64,000 nt of DNA, from NCBI RefSeq assembly GCF_016919005.1, contig NZ_JAFFQE010000011.1, forward strand, positions 23,865 through 87,864. The letters run 5' to 3'. The position numbers and the translations under genes are program-made. The notes under the pieces are model-generated. The model searched no databases. It saw only the letters and a program-made list of their open reading frames with translations, and was not told the origin of the DNA. The stretch comes from Desulfopila inferna. Lineage in GTDB: Bacteria > Desulfobacterota > Desulfobulbia > Desulfobulbales > Desulfocapsaceae. Positions within the stretch are counted from its first letter, which is position 1. Each line of letters starts with the position of its first letter. Of the stretch, positions 37,406 through 46,257 are shown piece by piece.

Positions 37406-38038
37406 ATGGCAAGAAAGACAAAAGAAGAAGCCCTGAAAACCCGTGAAGCTATTCTTGATGCCGCGGTACGGATTTTCTCCGTACAAGGGGTATCGCGTAC
37501 TACCCTGGCCACCATCGCTAAAGACGCGGGGGTAACCAGAGGCGCCATTTACTGGCATTTCAAGAATAAGGAGGATCTGCTGGGAGCCCTTTGGGAGCAG
37601 CTCCTCCTGCCCTTCGAGCCTATCAGCCTGGCATGTGAAGATTCCCACGAACCCGACCCTCTCGGCAAATTAAAATCCTCTCACGTGGCTTTTTTCAAAA
37701 GTCTCAAGGAAGACCCCAGAATGCTGCAGCTTTTTCGAATCCTGCTGACCAAATGTGAAACGGTGGAGGATACCGGCGCCCTTGACCTTCACAGGGTAAA
37801 TTGCCATCTTGAAGGGCAGCGCAAGATTGAAAATATTCTGCGCAATGCCATCAACAAGGGACAGTTGCCCGAAGATCTCGATGTTCGGCTGGCGGGTATT
37901 GCAACAATTTCCTTCATCGATGGCCTGCTCAACAACTGGATTATGTTTCCAGACCTCTTGGATACCGACAAAGAGATTCCGGCAATGCTTGACGGACTCG
38001 TCCAGATGCTGGGCTGCGGTTCATTTGCCAAAACCTGA
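37406..38038 (+). CDS. TetR/AcrR-family repressor of the efflux operon
   Basis: 210 aa. N-terminal TetR helix-turn-helix almost the same as E. coli AcrR: MARKTKEEALKTREAILDAA then 'GVTRGAIYWHFKNKEDL' (about residues 33-52). The C-terminal ligand domain is AcrR-like (TetR_C type, 'GQLPEDLDVRLAGIATISF', 'GLLNNWIM'). ATG 37406 is preferred over TTG 37397 because it gives the canonical MARKTK start. Placed downstream of the pump rather than divergent, so repressor and pump are made together, giving feedback. The palindrome at 32922-32939 is the predicted binding site. Confidence 0.9.
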   Translation: MARKTKEEALKTREAILDAAVRIFSVQGVSRTTLATIAKDAGVTRGAIYWHFKNKEDLLGALWEQLLLPFEPISLACEDSHEPDPLGKLKSSHVAFFKSLKEDPRMLQLFRILLTKCETVEDTGALDLHRVNCHLEGQRKIENILRNAINKGQLPEDLDVRLAGIATISFIDGLLNNWIMFPDLLDTDKEIPAMLDGLVQMLGCGSFAKT

Positions 38039-38077
38039 TATAATCAAAAAGACATCCCTCTGATTGACAGAATTATT

Positions 38078-39397
38078 TTGAAGAATATACCTCCACTCGC
38101 GAATCCCGCAGTCAATAGTCTCCCCCCCATGAAAGCAGGTCTGTTTGTCTGGGGATTTGGCGCTGTTTTTTACCTGCTTGGCTTTTTTCATAGAGTGGCA
38201 CCGGCCGTTATCACCGGAGAACTCATGCAGGAATTCGCCATCAGCGCAGCCGCTCTCGGCAATCTTTCGGCTTTGTATTTCTACAGCTATGTGGCTATGC
38301 AGATACCCACGGGAATTCTTGCCGACCGCTGGGGGCCACGTCGCCTGCTTACTCTGGGAACCGGCGTTGCCGCCCTTGGCACCCTGATGTTTGCCCTGGC
38401 ACCGGGGATCCTCTGGGCAGGAATCGGGCGGCTGCTGATCGGCGGCTCGGTAGCGGTAGCCTTTGTCTGTCTGTTGAAGCTTGCGGCCAACTGGTTTGCC
38501 CCGTCGCGCTTCGCCCTGGTCTCGGGACTTGCCCTGTTCTGTGGAATTATGGGAGCTGTTTTTGCCGGCACGCCCCTGCGCCTTTTCGTTGATATATTCG
38601 GCTGGCGCAGTGTGGTTCTCTTCTCTGCGGCTATAACCGTCCTTGCCGGAGTGGGTACCTGGTTGTTTGTCAGGGATTATCCCCATGAAAAAGGCTTCAA
38701 GGACTTTCTCATCACCGCCAAGCCTGCCGCATCACATAAAAAAACCGGATACATAGCTGATATAATCCAGGTGTTCAGCTACCGCAACACCCTGCTGTTA
38801 TTCATCATCCCGGGAGGGATTGTCGGGTGCCTCCTTACCTTTTCCGGCCTGTGGGGAGTTCCCTATCTGACCACCATGCACGGTATTTCGCCCGCAAAAG
38901 CGGCATCTCTCACCTCCGCGCTGCTGGTAGCCTGGGCAGTAGGTGGACCCGTTTTCGGCTGGCTCTCCGACAAACTGAAAAACAGAAAACGACTCTACCT
39001 CACCGGCTGTGCTGTTGCAGCTGCCGGATGGATTGCCATCGTCTATCTTCCGAATCTCTCTCTTGTCCAGCTCCTTTTTGTCTTGTTGATTACCGGTTTT
39101 TTCTCCGGCTCCATGATCATCAGTTTTGCCTTCGCCAAGGAATCTGTCCCTCCATATCTTGCGGGCACTGTTTCCGGAGTAATCAATATGGGAGTTATGA
39201 TGGGTCCGATGATCTTGCAGCCCTTGGTGGGCTTGGCTCTGGACCGTTTATGGACAGGGGAGGTTTTGGCCGGTATCCGCATATATAGCGCAATTGCCTA
39301 TCGCACCGGCTTTACCTTGATGCTGGCCTGGATCCTGCTTTCCCTCCTGTTGCTGCTCTTCACCAGGGAGACCGGCTGCAGGCAAATGCCGCATTGA
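38078..39397 (+). CDS. major facilitator superfamily transporter
   Basis: 439 aa, twelve predicted membrane helices. MFS signatures: 'GILADRWGPRRLLTLGTG' between helices 2 and 3, and 'GWLSDKLKNRKRLYLTG' between helices 8 and 9. Closest in character to the anion:cation symporter/oxalate-nitrate type MFS proteins, but the substrate is not clear. The frame starts with TTG at 38078; an ATG at 38129 (MKAGLFVWGF) is equally possible and still leaves the first helix. Start uncertain. Convergent with the methyltransferase gene. Confidence 0.85.
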   Translation: MKNIPPLANPAVNSLPPMKAGLFVWGFGAVFYLLGFFHRVAPAVITGELMQEFAISAAALGNLSALYFYSYVAMQIPTGILADRWGPRRLLTLGTGVAALGTLMFALAPGILWAGIGRLLIGGSVAVAFVCLLKLAANWFAPSRFALVSGLALFCGIMGAVFAGTPLRLFVDIFGWRSVVLFSAAITVLAGVGTWLFVRDYPHEKGFKDFLITAKPAASHKKTGYIADIIQVFSYRNTLLLFIIPGGIVGCLLTFSGLWGVPYLTTMHGISPAKAASLTSALLVAWAVGGPVFGWLSDKLKNRKRLYLTGCAVAAAGWIAIVYLPNLSLVQLLFVLLITGFFSGSMIISFAFAKESVPPYLAGTVSGVINMGVMMGPMILQPLVGLALDRLWTGEVLAGIRIYSAIAYRTGFTLMLAWILLSLLLLLFTRETGCRQMPH

Positions 39398-39430
39398 CCT
39401 GGCACTGTCGGCTTACTTTATATCCCTCTT

Positions 39431-40054
39431 TCAAATATCCAGACAGTTTTCTGTCCGGTAAAAGATCGAAGTGCACCAGCGGCGCGTGGCAAGGGCGCCC
39501 ATACCCCAGAAATCCAGACGTTTAAAGGCCGCCTTGTGGAGGAAGTCATAACCATCCCGATATTCATCGCGGTCACTGTTGTCCCAGACAATCACCCCAT
39601 TCGGCCGCAGAGCAGACACACTGTTTTTTGCACAGTCGACCCGGTCCCGGCCATCGATAACCACGACATCGAAGATGCTGCCATATGTCGTAATTTCCAT
39701 AGCATATTCCCTGCTGCCACCTTTGGCCCGGCGCAGAAGGTAGGTGATATCTGCCGGCATCTTTGAACGGAATTCGGCATACCACTCCTTGTCGTGCTCA
39801 CAGCTGATCAGCCGTTTCACCCGCTCACTCCACCAGAAGGTAGAGTTGCCGCTGCCGTATTCAAAGACGGTCATGAATGGTCTTATTCGATCGGCAAGAA
39901 AATCAAGAGCGGGATAGGTAATCCAGGGAATGGGGTGACCGTCGGCATCCACTGCCTGACTCTCTGCCATTGATCTGAGCCAGCCGGATTTCAACAGATA
40001 TCCGGGTGATTCGGAAAATATGGCTACAATATCCTTGATTTTCTCCTTCTGCAT
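39431..40054 (-). CDS. class I SAM-dependent methyltransferase-like protein
   Basis: 207 aa. A Rossmann fold with motif I 'TVFEYGSGNSTFWWSERV', an acidic 'SCEHDKEWYAEF', 'FDVVVIDGRDRVDCAKNSV' and 'LRPNGVIVWDNSDRDEYRDG'. It resembles class I methyltransferases acting on small or surface-polysaccharide-type substrates (FkbM-like), but no specific family name is safe. Possible RBS GGGAGG before the ATG. Single gene between the MFS transporter and a repeat element. Confidence 0.7.
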   Translation of the reverse strand: MQKEKIKDIVAIFSESPGYLLKSGWLRSMAESQAVDADGHPIPWITYPALDFLADRIRPFMTVFEYGSGNSTFWWSERVKRLISCEHDKEWYAEFRSKMPADITYLLRRAKGGSREYAMEITTYGSIFDVVVIDGRDRVDCAKNSVSALRPNGVIVWDNSDRDEYRDGYDFLHKAAFKRLDFWGMGALATRRWCTSIFYRTENCLDI

Positions 40055-40164
40055 GGGCTCCTCCCTTCTGTCTCAGGATCATAGTCTTCCAGAAAGGTAA
40101 TACTATCATAGATCAGCTGTTAGCACATAGGCGCGATCACGAAACTTGATATTTTATCCAACTC

Positions 40165-40305
40165 TCAATAAGGATGGACTCGTAAAAAGCTCGATCTCGC
40201 CTAGTATATCGAGCTTTCTCGAAGTCGGAGTTTATGCCCGTACGGCTGCTTATCGCAGAGAGCATCTCAGAACTTCGATGACTTTTTACGAAATTTTCAA
40301 TAAGG
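40165..40305. repeat. MITE-like repeat element, copy 1
   Basis: Direct 9-base repeats TCAATAAGG (40165-40173 and 40297-40305) flank a segment whose ends carry inverted TCGTAAAAAG (about 40180) and CTTTTTACGA (40282-40291). Inside is a 44-base block (40213-40256) found again, inverted and with one mismatch, at 51342-51385. Non-coding; the copy ends about 40 bases before the dcyD-like gene. Confidence 0.65.
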
Positions 40306-40342
40306 TTATATTATGAAACATAATCTTCCCAGGGAGAAAAAT

Positions 40343-41347
40343 ATGACAGCATCCGCCATCCAAGACATCACCAGAAAACCACTTGCTTTTCTGCCTACAC
40401 CACTCACCCGTTTGCACAATCTTGAAAAATATCTGAACGGTCCGCGAATATTGATGAAAAGAGACGACCAGACCGGTCTCGGATTCGGCGGCAATAAAAC
40501 CCGTAAACTCGAATACCTGTTGGGCGATGCTCTGCAGCAGGGAGCCGACTGTATCATTACCGCCGGAGCGGCGCAGTCAAATCATTGCCGGCAGACAGCT
40601 GCTGCCGCTGCTGCCTGCGGTCTTGAATGCCATCTTGCCCTGGGCGGCACCCCGCCGAAAAGCCGGCAGGGAAATCTTCTTCTCGACATGCTCTTTGGTG
40701 CCACAATCCACTGGTCAGGTGAGTTGCGGAAAGGAGAAAGCATTCCCGATATCGTCTCGGATCTGCAAAAGGACAACAAGACTCCTTACATCATTCCTTA
40801 CGGCGGTTCAAATGCCATTGGCGCTACGGGATTTGTCGCAGCCATGTATGAACTGGAAAATCAGCTCGCCGAAATGAGTGAAAATGTCGATCATATTATC
40901 TTTGCTTCCAGTTCCGGCGGCACCCATAGCGGTATGGTGGTCGGCCAGGCACTTGTCGGTGCGAAATATCAGCTGATCGGCATCAATATCGACAAGGATG
41001 AGGTTTTCGGCATGGACCTCGATGAGTATATCATCCAACTGGCAGAGAACACTGCCAGACTCCTGGGTGTCGATTTTACCCTCGGCAAAGCTGATCTTGA
41101 ACTTAACGCAGAGTATCTCGGGGAAGGTTACGGCGTCGTCGGCAGTCTGGAAAGAGAGGCGATATCACTGACGGCCAGTCATGAAGGCATCCTCCTCGAT
41201 CCGGTATACACCGGCAGAGCAATGGGCGGGATGCTGGAGATGATCAGATCAGGCAGATTTTCCAAAGACGAGACCGTCCTGTTTTGGCATACCGGGGGCA
41301 GCCCCGCCCTTTTTGCCTACGCAGAGGATATTCTGCAAAAGAGTTAA
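40343..41347 (+). CDS. dcyD: D-cysteine desulfhydrase/ACC deaminase family enzyme
   Basis: 334 aa PLP enzyme (fold type II). PLP lysine in GFGGNKTRKLEYL, 'GAAQSNHCRQTAAAAA' and 'SSSGGTHSGM' at the phosphate-binding site, and C-terminal 'GRAMGGMLEMI'. Family members are D-cysteine desulfhydrase (DcyD), D-serine-type dehydratases and ACC deaminases; the strain of motifs fits DcyD best, giving pyruvate, ammonia and H2S. ATG at 40343 is chosen over ATG 40313 because AGGGAG is directly upstream. A LysE exporter lies beyond on the other strand. Confidence 0.78.
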   Translation: MTASAIQDITRKPLAFLPTPLTRLHNLEKYLNGPRILMKRDDQTGLGFGGNKTRKLEYLLGDALQQGADCIITAGAAQSNHCRQTAAAAAACGLECHLALGGTPPKSRQGNLLLDMLFGATIHWSGELRKGESIPDIVSDLQKDNKTPYIIPYGGSNAIGATGFVAAMYELENQLAEMSENVDHIIFASSSGGTHSGMVVGQALVGAKYQLIGINIDKDEVFGMDLDEYIIQLAENTARLLGVDFTLGKADLELNAEYLGEGYGVVGSLEREAISLTASHEGILLDPVYTGRAMGGMLEMIRSGRFSKDETVLFWHTGGSPALFAYAEDILQKS

Positions 41348-41435
41348 ATCCGGCAAACTGATTCCCCCTGAAACTCAGCATTTCCTGGCCCTTGAGCTGA
41401 AGATTAGGGGTAATCAGGTCCGGCAGTAAGTCCTT

Positions 41436-42071
41436 CTATTTCTGCGAGGTAATAATTAACTTGATGCCGAGCAGCAGCAAAACTCCGCCCATCAATCTCT
41501 CGAACCAATGGCCTATCCTGCCAAAGAGTGCACGTACCCGGCTATTGCCGAAAAGCACGGAAATCCCTGAAAACCATAGCGCGGTGGCAAAGGCCATATA
41601 GATACCGTAAAAGGCCTGAATGCCAAGCGGAGTATCGGCGGCAATCACCACCGTGAAGAGAGAGAGGAAAAAGAGTGTTGCCTTGGGATTGAGCCCATTG
41701 GTAAGAAAACCGGTCCAGAACGCCCTGCCGACAGTCGGGGCCTCTTTCTTAATCCCGGCATAGAACCGAGACGATGCAGGTCTGGTCCATAAGGCCTTCC
41801 AGCCGATATATATAAGATAAGCGGCACCTGCAAACTTCATCACGGTAAAAGCGATAATTGACTGCGAAATGATAACCCCGATACCAAGCAGGGAGTAGAG
41901 CACATGGACAAGGATGCCGGTGCCGACTCCGAGGCTGGTCCATAACGCTGTGGTTTTACCATGGGTCACGCTTTGTTTGACCACCACGGCGAAATCGGGT
42001 CCCGGACTGGCCACAGCGAGAAGATGAACCACAACGATTGTGCAAAATTGCGGTAGAAACTCGGCAGTCAT
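41436..42071 (-). CDS. LysE/RhtB-family amino acid exporter
   Basis: 211 aa, about six membrane helices and the family start 'PGPDFAVVVKQSVTHGKTTALWTSLGVGTG'. Members export amino acids such as lysine, threonine or homoserine from the cytoplasm. Substrate cannot be told from sequence; the nearby alanine and D-cysteine genes suggest a small neutral amino acid. The leader, up to 42290, includes the terminator of the agcS gene. Typical RBS not obvious. Confidence 0.85.
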   Translation of the reverse strand: MTAEFLPQFCTIVVVHLLAVASPGPDFAVVVKQSVTHGKTTALWTSLGVGTGILVHVLYSLLGIGVIISQSIIAFTVMKFAGAAYLIYIGWKALWTRPASSRFYAGIKKEAPTVGRAFWTGFLTNGLNPKATLFFLSLFTVVIAADTPLGIQAFYGIYMAFATALWFSGISVLFGNSRVRALFGRIGHWFERLMGGVLLLLGIKLIITSQK

Positions 42072-42183
42072 TGATTTAGGCCCTATTAGATTTTCCCAAA
42101 AGCTGCTTCATTCCTGCTTATCGGAATCCGCTCATCTGCGAAACAGCAGGTTTTTAGCAGGGAAGGTCAAATGAGAAGATAGG

Positions 42184-42227
42184 AAAAAAAGATATGGAAC
42201 GCCCGGTTGGGTAAAGCGCTCCATATC
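42184..42227 (-). terminator. rho-independent terminator of agcS
   Basis: On the minus strand GATATGGAGCGC (42227-42216) pairs with GCGTTCCATATC (42202-42191), 11 of 12 pairs with one G-U, followed by seven T (42190-42184). A strong terminator. Confidence 0.85.
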
Positions 42228-42294
42228 CGTTGGTTTCTTGAAATATTATTTTCTTACTTCCTTTGAAAATAATCTCTCGGGTACTGCTGCCCCC

Positions 42295-43629
42295 CTATTT
42301 ATTTCCGAAATATTTCTTGGTTTCGGAAACGATTACCGGAGTCAGCAGTATCAGGCCGATAAGGTTAGGCAGAGCCATCAGGCCGTTAAGCGCGTCGGAA
42401 ATATTCCAGACAATGCTCAGTTTGGCGATGGCACCGACACCCACGAAAAGCACGAAAACTATCCTGTAAGGCATGACCGATTTCACCCCAAACAGATATT
42501 CGATCGATTTTTCACCATAGTAACTCCAGCCCAGGATTGTTGAATAGGCGAAGAGAATCAGACCGAGGGTGACAATATAGGCACCGCCCGGCATTCCGGC
42601 GGCAAAAGCGCTTGTCGTCAATGCAGCACCGTTTTCACCGCTTGACCAGACACCGGTAATGATGAGAACCAGACCGGTCATAGTACAGACAATCAAGGTG
42701 TCGATGAAGGTTTGCGTCATGGAAACCAACGCCTGAGTCACAGGCGATTTGGTCTGGGCTGCAGCTGCAGCAATAGGTGCGCTGCCCAGTCCGGATTCGT
42801 TGGAAAAGACACCACGTGCGACACCCATTCTGATGGCCAGCATGATACCTGCACCGGCAAAACCGCCTACTGCCGAGGTCGGTGAAAATGCCTGCTTGAC
42901 GATGAGGCCAAGAGCACTGGGTACTTCGGCAATATTAGCCAGGATGATAAATAAAGATGCGGCAATATAGAAAACAATCATTATCGGTACCAGCACCGAA
43001 GTAACCCGGCCGATGGACTTGATACCACCGATGATGACCAGGGCTGTACAAACCATAAGGACGACTCCCGTAATCCAGTGAGGAATACTGAAGGTTGACT
43101 GAACGGCGTCGGCCACGGAGTTGGACTGTACCATATTGCCGATCCCGAAGGCAGCAACAGAGGCGAAGACCGCAAAAATAGCACCAAGCCAGGGAAGATT
43201 CAGTCCTTTGGAAATGTAATACATCGGGCCGCCACTCATTTCGCCGTTGGCGTCGACAACCCTGTACTTCACGGCAAGCACCGCTTCCGCATATTTAGTC
43301 GCCATGCCGACAAGCCCCGTGATCCACATCCAGAAGAGAGCACCGGGACCACCGATGGCAATAGCCGTAGCAACACCGGCGATATTACCCGTCCCGACAG
43401 TTGCCGAAAGAGCAGTCATCAATGCCTGAAAATGGGTAATATCGCCGGGTTGATCGGTATCTTCCTTTCTCTTGATAAGAGCCAGGTAAAGAGCATGCCA
43501 TAACTTTGTAAACTGCAGGCCTCGCAAGGCGAAAGTCAGCCAGAAACCTGTACCCACGAGCAGAATCAACATTGGCGGTCCCCATGCAAAGGCACCTATT
43601 TTACCAACTAACGCATCAAATGCTTCCAT
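42295..43629 (-). CDS. sodium:alanine (AGCS family) symporter
   Basis: 444 aa, about ten to eleven membrane helices of the AGCS family. Family motifs include '[23 protein letters not shown]', '[23 protein letters not shown]', '[21 protein letters not shown]' and '[10 protein letters not shown]'. Imports alanine, or glycine, with Na+. Next to alanine dehydrogenase and its regulator, so alanine uptake is the likely job. Ends at a strong terminator. The leader of about 320 bases was checked for a glycine riboswitch and none was found. Confidence 0.9.
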   Translation of the reverse strand: MEAFDALVGKIGAFAWGPPMLILLVGTGFWLTFALRGLQFTKLWHALYLALIKRKEDTDQPGDITHFQALMTALSATVGTGNIAGVATAIAIGGPGALFWMWITGLVGMATKYAEAVLAVKYRVVDANGEMSGGPMYYISKGLNLPWLGAIFAVFASVAAFGIGNMVQSNSVADAVQSTFSIPHWITGVVLMVCTALVIIGGIKSIGRVTSVLVPIMIVFYIAASLFIILANIAEVPSALGLIVKQAFSPTSAVGGFAGAGIMLAIRMGVARGVFSNESGLGSAPIAAAAAQTKSPVTQALVSMTQTFIDTLIVCTMTGLVLIITGVWSSGENGAALTTSAFAAGMPGGAYIVTLGLILFAYSTILGWSYYGEKSIEYLFGVKSVMPYRIVFVLFVGVGAIAKLSIVWNISDALNGLMALPNLIGLILLTPVIVSETKKYFGNK

Positions 43630-43952
43630 ACATCCTCCTCCGATTATTATTGATTATTTCCCACCTTCTTTCGAATGCTCTTCCTTACCTCCTAAAATTT
43701 AAATTGTTATGATGCCGACTTTATACCATAAATGAAGCTGCCTGAAACATATTTTTTGTATATCAAGATCCGGGAGCACCGGAAAAATGCATGCTGGCTC
43801 AATGATAACATCATTTCAGGATTTTTTTCACCTCACATAAAAAAAATCTTGTTTATTGCACTTTTGTGAAAAAATCCCTTTTAGAGTTCCTGAAGCTCAC
43901 GAAAAGGATTACCGCCAAACTTAGTTAAGTCGGGGTCTTGAAGGCTGAGAGA
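43630..43952. other. intergenic region between ald and agcS
   Basis: Contains the terminator of ald (43868-43909) and the AT-rich leader of agcS. No gene and no riboswitch motif recognised. Confidence 0.5.
43868..43909 (-). terminator. rho-independent terminator of ald
   Basis: On the minus strand ATCCTTTTC... pairs with ...AAAAGGGAT, with inner GAG/CTC and TTC/GGAA pairs, followed by TTTTTTC. Typical terminator form. Confidence 0.65.
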
Positions 43953-45068
43953 TCAGCTCAAAAGACTTTCAACGGGGCTGTACTCCATATCGAAAGCCTC
44001 GGCGACACCACGATATGTTATCTTACCCGAGACAATATTAACCCCTTCCCGGATGACATTGCTTTCCCTGGCGCACTGCTCCCATCCTTTGTTGGCTAAG
44101 GCCACAGCGAAAGGCAAAGTGGCATTGGTCAATGCCATTGTAGAGGTGAGCGGCACGGCGCCAGGCATATTGGCAACGCAATAATGGATTATTCCGTCCA
44201 CTTCAAATATCGGATTTCCATGAGTTGTGGGCTTCGAGGTCTCAAAGCAACCGCCCTGGTCGATGGCAACATCAACAACCACAGCGCCGGTTTTCATACT
44301 ACCAAGCATCTCTCTGGTAATAAGTCTGGGTGCCTTGGCACCATGGAGCAGCACCGCACCCACAATCACATCTGCCTCTTTAATCAGCTCGCGGATTTTT
44401 GCCGGTGAGGACATCAATGGGAAGCAGTTCTTCGGCATGATCTCTGAGAGATAACGCAATCTGGCCAGGTTCATATCAAGAAGATACACTTTGGCGCCAA
44501 GTCCACAGGCCATCTGAGCCGCATGAGTTCCCACAACTCCACCGCCGATCACGACAACCGTCGCCGGATCAACTCCGGGCACTCCGCCAAGGAGAAGTCC
44601 TCGGCCTCCCTGCGCCCTTTCGATATATTTAGCCGCCTGCTGAATGGCCATTCTGCCCGCCACTTCACTCATGGGAGTGAGCAGAGGCAGCGAACCGTCG
44701 CTATCTTTTATGGTTTCATAAGCAATGCAGACCGCCTTTCTCTTCATCATCGCCCGGGTAAGTTCTTCGGATGCGGCAAAATGGAAATAGGTGAACACAA
44801 TTTGATTTTCGCGAATCATCTCATATTCCGAGGGTTGCGGCTCCTTCACATGCATAACCATGTCGGCCCGTGCATACACCTCCGCAGCGCTCTTGACAAC
44901 TTCAGCTCCGCTCCCTGTATATTGGGCGTCGGAAAAGTTGCTGCCGACACCGGCTGCAGTCTCAACCAGTACCTGATGGCCATTATTGATCATGACTTCA
45001 GCACCAGCCGGTGTCATGCATACCCTGTTTTCCTCTGATTTAATCTCTTTCAAAATACCGACGATCAT
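43953..45068 (-). CDS. ald: alanine dehydrogenase
   Basis: 371 aa, full length. Oxidatively deaminates L-alanine to pyruvate with NAD+. The N-terminal substrate site has Lys in MHVKEPQPSEYEM and His in FTYFHFAA; the NAD-binding Rossmann motif is VIGGGVVGTHAAQMACGLGA; the C-terminal GAVPLTSTMALTNATLPF block is conserved. AAAGGAGTG lies just upstream of the ATG. It diverges from the Lrp-type regulator across 137 bases and precedes the AgcS symporter, so the three make an alanine catabolic module. Confidence 0.96.
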   Translation of the reverse strand: MIVGILKEIKSEENRVCMTPAGAEVMINNGHQVLVETAAGVGSNFSDAQYTGSGAEVVKSAAEVYARADMVMHVKEPQPSEYEMIRENQIVFTYFHFAASEELTRAMMKRKAVCIAYETIKDSDGSLPLLTPMSEVAGRMAIQQAAKYIERAQGGRGLLLGGVPGVDPATVVVIGGGVVGTHAAQMACGLGAKVYLLDMNLARLRYLSEIMPKNCFPLMSSPAKIRELIKEADVIVGAVLLHGAKAPRLITREMLGSMKTGAVVVDVAIDQGGCFETSKPTTHGNPIFEVDGIIHYCVANMPGAVPLTSTMALTNATLPFAVALANKGWEQCARESNVIREGVNIVSGKITYRGVAEAFDMEYSPVESLLS

Positions 45069-45205
45069 AGCTCACTCCTTTAAATTGTTACACGGATAAC
45101 TTCTTTTTCCGTTGCCATATTACAGAGGAAGGTGTGAAATTAAATTGCGTTTTTCGACATTTCTCGCTAATGAACTACAGATAATTCTGATTTTTGAGGT
45201 GATAA

Positions 45206-45691
45206 TTGCAGAAACCACAAAAAACAAGCATAGACGAAATCGACAGATCGATTTTATCGGCACTTCAGCATAATGGTAAATTATCTAACGTCCAGCTGGC
45301 ACAAAAAGTAGGGTTGTCGGAGTCGGCCTGTCTGCGAAGGGTACGAATGCTAGAGGAAAGCGGCATCATTGACCGCTATGTTCTGCTGGTCGATCAGGCT
45401 ACCGTTGGTATTCCCGGCAATGTTTTTGTGCGTGTCACCCTGGAAGGGCAGCAGCAGGAAAAACTGGAGGCATTTGAACGGAACGTCGCCAATATCAGCG
45501 AAGTAATGGAATGCTATCTGATGTCGGGAGATGCCGATTATATTCTCAGGGTGATCTGCAGAAATAATGATGATTACAAAAATGTTCACTCCAGGCTCAC
45601 CAGCCTACCCGGCGTTAGGCGGATAAACTCCTCCTTTGCCCTGAGAACGGTAATAAAGAAAACCGAACTTCCCATTAGAATAACAGATTGA
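45206..45691 (+). CDS. Lrp/AsnC-family regulator of the alanine genes
   Basis: 161 aa. N-terminal AsnC helix-turn-helix ('SNVQLAQKVGLSESACLRRVRML', about residues 25-48) and C-terminal RAM ligand domain ('VMECYLMSGDADYILRVICRN'). Starts with TTG at 45206 with GAGGTG before it; no ATG is near. Divergent from ald, as AldR/AlaR-type activators are, so alanine-responsive activation of ald and agcS is inferred. A hairpin with 12-base perfect arms follows and may terminate the transcript. Confidence 0.88.
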   Translation: MQKPQKTSIDEIDRSILSALQHNGKLSNVQLAQKVGLSESACLRRVRMLEESGIIDRYVLLVDQATVGIPGNVFVRVTLEGQQQEKLEAFERNVANISEVMECYLMSGDADYILRVICRNNDDYKNVHSRLTSLPGVRRINSSFALRTVIKKTELPIRITD

Positions 45692-45697
45692 TACACT

Positions 45698-45741
45698 CGC
45701 AAAAAGCTTGATTTGCGTCCCTGCAGATCAAGCTTTTTACG
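45698..45741 (+). repeat. hairpin with MITE-like termini, copy 2; possible lrp terminator
   Basis: AAAAAGCTTGAT (45701-45712) and ATCAAGCTTTTT (45727-45738) are perfect 12-base arms around 14 bases; outward they extend to TCGC and ACGA, so the ends match the TCGTAAAAAG termini of the elements at 40.2 and 51.4 kb. It could be a short member of that family used as the terminator of the Lrp-type gene. Confidence 0.55.
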
Positions 45742-45786
45742 ATTTCATCCCGGAAACTCAGATAACTTTTACGAGACCATCATTGA

Positions 45787-46257
45787 TTACACTCCACCGG
45801 CGCGCCTGGCCTCCAGAATCAGCTGATCATTCATCCTGATAAGCCGGGCATTATTCCCCGCCAGACTTTTTGACTTCAAACAAAACTGTATAGCCTGGGC
45901 ATATTGATTCTGCCTGTATTTGGTCTTTCCCATGGCATACCAGTACGCCGGATTTCCTGGTTCGATGCGCAGAGCCCGCTCAAGAGCCAGTTCAGCCTGA
46001 TGGTTATTACCCTGCGCCAGTAGCTGCTGTGCCTCGGTATACAAAGTATGACCAGGTCCTTCGCCAGGGGGCTCGATAAGCACCTGCTCCCCGGGAGCAG
46101 GGTCCTGTGGATATTTCGAACCGGGAAAAGGCGCACGGTTTTGTAAGCCGCAGCCATGCACAAGCAGCAGCAGTATAGTGGCAATAATCCTGATGCCGAC
46201 GGCAGAGGATGGGGTCGGCCGGGCTGATATTCGATCTATGTTTTTATCCTGATTCAT
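45787..46257 (-). CDS. TPR-type lipoprotein
   Basis: 156 aa. The N-terminal hydrophobic segment ends in a lipobox-like VHGC (about residue 36), after a long charged n-region (MNQDKNIDRISARPTPSSAV), so processing is uncertain; an internal start is possible. The C-terminal half is a single TPR pair ('ALERALRIEPGNPAYWYAM', 'KYRQNQYAQAIQFCLKSK'). Overlaps mrcB by 4 bases, as seen for lipoproteins that work with penicillin-binding proteins (LpoA/LpoB and YbgF-type TPR). A role as cell-wall synthesis cofactor is inference from linkage only. Confidence 0.72.
   Translation of the reverse strand: MNQDKNIDRISARPTPSSAVGIRIIATILLLLVHGCGLQNRAPFPGSKYPQDPAPGEQVLIEPPGEGPGHTLYTEAQQLLAQGNNHQAELALERALRIEPGNPAYWYAMGKTKYRQNQYAQAIQFCLKSKSLAGNNARLIRMNDQLILEARRAGGV

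Noticed and set aside
43630..43760. glycine riboswitch in front of the AGCS symporter
   Set aside because: AGCS genes often carry one, but the conserved glycine aptamer core was not found in the leader.
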